From: G965222535 sp965222535
GTDB lineage: Bacteria; Pseudomonadota; Gammaproteobacteria; HK1
Direction: 5' to 3'
DNA: 64,000 bases
Assembly (NCBI GenBank): GCA_965222535.1
Contig: OZ244957.1
Coordinates: forward strand, 124,001 to 188,000
Below the pieces are notes generated by a model. The model made no database searches, was not told the DNA's origin, and saw only the letters and a program-made list of their open reading frames with translations. Position numbers and translations under genes: made by a program. Positions 63,338-64,000 of this stretch are shown one piece after another (positions within the stretch are counted from its first letter, which is position 1; the number at the start of each line of letters is the position of its first letter).

Positions 63338-64000
63338 TTATTCGGTGCACTTGATTAATTTTTGTCCAATTTTTTGAATTCCTTTTGAGATGATCTGAGC
63401 GCCGAGCGTGCTTTTTTTTATGTCTTCTCCAGGAACCAATTCTTCTGGTCGCTGACCGCTAATTCGCTCCATAGCACCCCTCACCTCACGCCCAACTAAA
63501 TTAGCTGCCTGTTCAGATGGGTGTTGCCCACGGATATTTTCATTTTTAAGTTTTGCTTCTGTTTGTGTTAACCTGAATAGGTTTGCTGCCAACTCTTCCT
63601 TCCGCATAAAATCCAATGGTGTGCATTTTTCAGGTATTTTCTTTAATTTCTTCAATTCTTTCAAGCTCATATTGTAAAGGCCCACGTATCCAGCATTCTG
63701 GAAAAGAGCATGATTAAATACGCCTGCGTTTTTTGCTGATGCGCTTAGTGATTTTTCATGCTCACTAACTTCATCACGTATATAGAGGTGCTCGAATTCT
63801 TCTGATCCTTCCACGTAACGGCGGAATGATTCAGCCATGACCGAAAAATATGCTTGGGCACGTGCGACTTCTATTTTTTTGGTGTCAGCATTCATGGCCA
63901 CGAGATAACAAGCAAACCTTGATAAGCGATGATCCGTAACCTTTTTCCCATCAATCTCTCGGAACTCTTGGGTGAAATTATTAACTACGTCAATACCGAG
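63338..64000 (-). CDS. dinD: DinD-like DNA-damage-inducible protein, 5' part beyond the window
   Basis: The frame is open to the window edge. A start at an internal GTG (63901) would be too short; upstream codons give HRLSRFACYLVAMNADTKK, which continues the DinD family. The C-terminal part reads HEKSLSASAKNAGVFNHALFQNAGYVGLYNM and EELAANLFRLTQTEAKLKNENIRGQ, close to my memory of E. coli DinD (ELAANLFRATQTEEKLK). DinD inhibits RecA filament functions and is SOS-regulated in E. coli; the promoter and N-terminus are outside the window. The C-terminal 221 residues are present. Confidence 0.85.
   Translation of the reverse strand, partial: LGIDVVNNFTQEFREIDGKKVTDHRLSRFACYLVAMNADTKKIEVARAQAYFSVMAESFRRYVEGSEEFEHLYIRDEVSEHEKSLSASAKNAGVFNHALFQNAGYVGLYNMSLKELKKLKKIPEKCTPLDFMRKEELAANLFRLTQTEAKLKNENIRGQHPSEQAANLVGREVRGAMERISGQRPEELVPGEDIKKSTLGAQIISKGIQKIGQKLIKCTE

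Overview
The window reads as a proteobacterial, most likely gammaproteobacterial, chromosome segment. The evidence is the secE-nusG-rplKAJL-rpoB order, the fabHDG-acpP-fabF cluster, pepP-ubiH-ubiI, a monofunctional HisB, ErpA, and a DUF4390-NtrY pair. No ribosomal RNA is present and I cannot name the genus. The most striking general property is that two families of short, hairpin-bearing intergenic repeats (called A and B here) occupy most of the longer gaps. Several classical operons are broken exactly where a repeat lies.

Layout. 1-8.4 kb: tRNA-Thr, secE, nusG, rplK, rplA, rplJ, rplL and a full-length rpoB, with no rpoC after it and no tuf before secE. 8.5-14.6 kb: the last part of a branched-chain-amino-acid-type ABC operon (permease, binding protein, one ATPase), a phenylacetate-CoA-ligase-like enzyme and an iron-sulphur protein. 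15-16.8 kb: a DpnA-like adenine methyltransferase killed by two in-frame TAG codons, a family B repeat and an IS30-type transposase remnant. 16.8-21.7 kb: fatty-acid synthesis genes. 21.7-27.1 kb: xseA, pepP, ubiH, ubiI. 27.2-35.6 kb: a five-gene, fully overlapping defence operon, hsdR-SIR2-HerA-hsdM-hsdS. 35.8-42.7 kb: dusA, tatD, mfd, rsmD. 42.9-48 kb: an oligopeptide ABC transporter (F, D, C, B, no binding protein) and rpiA. 48-49.2 kb: a 235-bp tandem repeat array and a NotI-type endonuclease remnant. 49.2-57.9 kb: a GlcG/HbpS-like protein, cytochrome b561, YceI, a ThDP enzyme, hisB, a quinone oxidoreductase, a GT28-like glycosyltransferase and a homocysteine methyltransferase. 58-64 kb: a GtrA + UbiA pair of foreign character, NtrY-like kinase, DUF4390 protein, ErpA, and a DinD gene running off the right edge.

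The best candidate for an undescribed system is the defence operon. A SIR2-domain protein and a HerA-type ATPase, strongly AT-rich and resembling the known SIR2-HerA anti-phage pair, sit inside a type I restriction-modification operon between hsdR and hsdM. Every junction overlaps by 1 to 4 bases, so the five proteins are probably made together. By analogy with the PrrC/EcoprrI arrangement, the SIR2-HerA pair could be a second-line effector linked to the restriction enzyme; this is inference.

The second notable theme is the repeats. Their terminal hairpins differ in stem sequence from copy to copy yet keep complementarity (one is a perfect 19-bp stem with a TTCG loop). This suggests selection or a copying mechanism acting on the fold rather than on the sequence.
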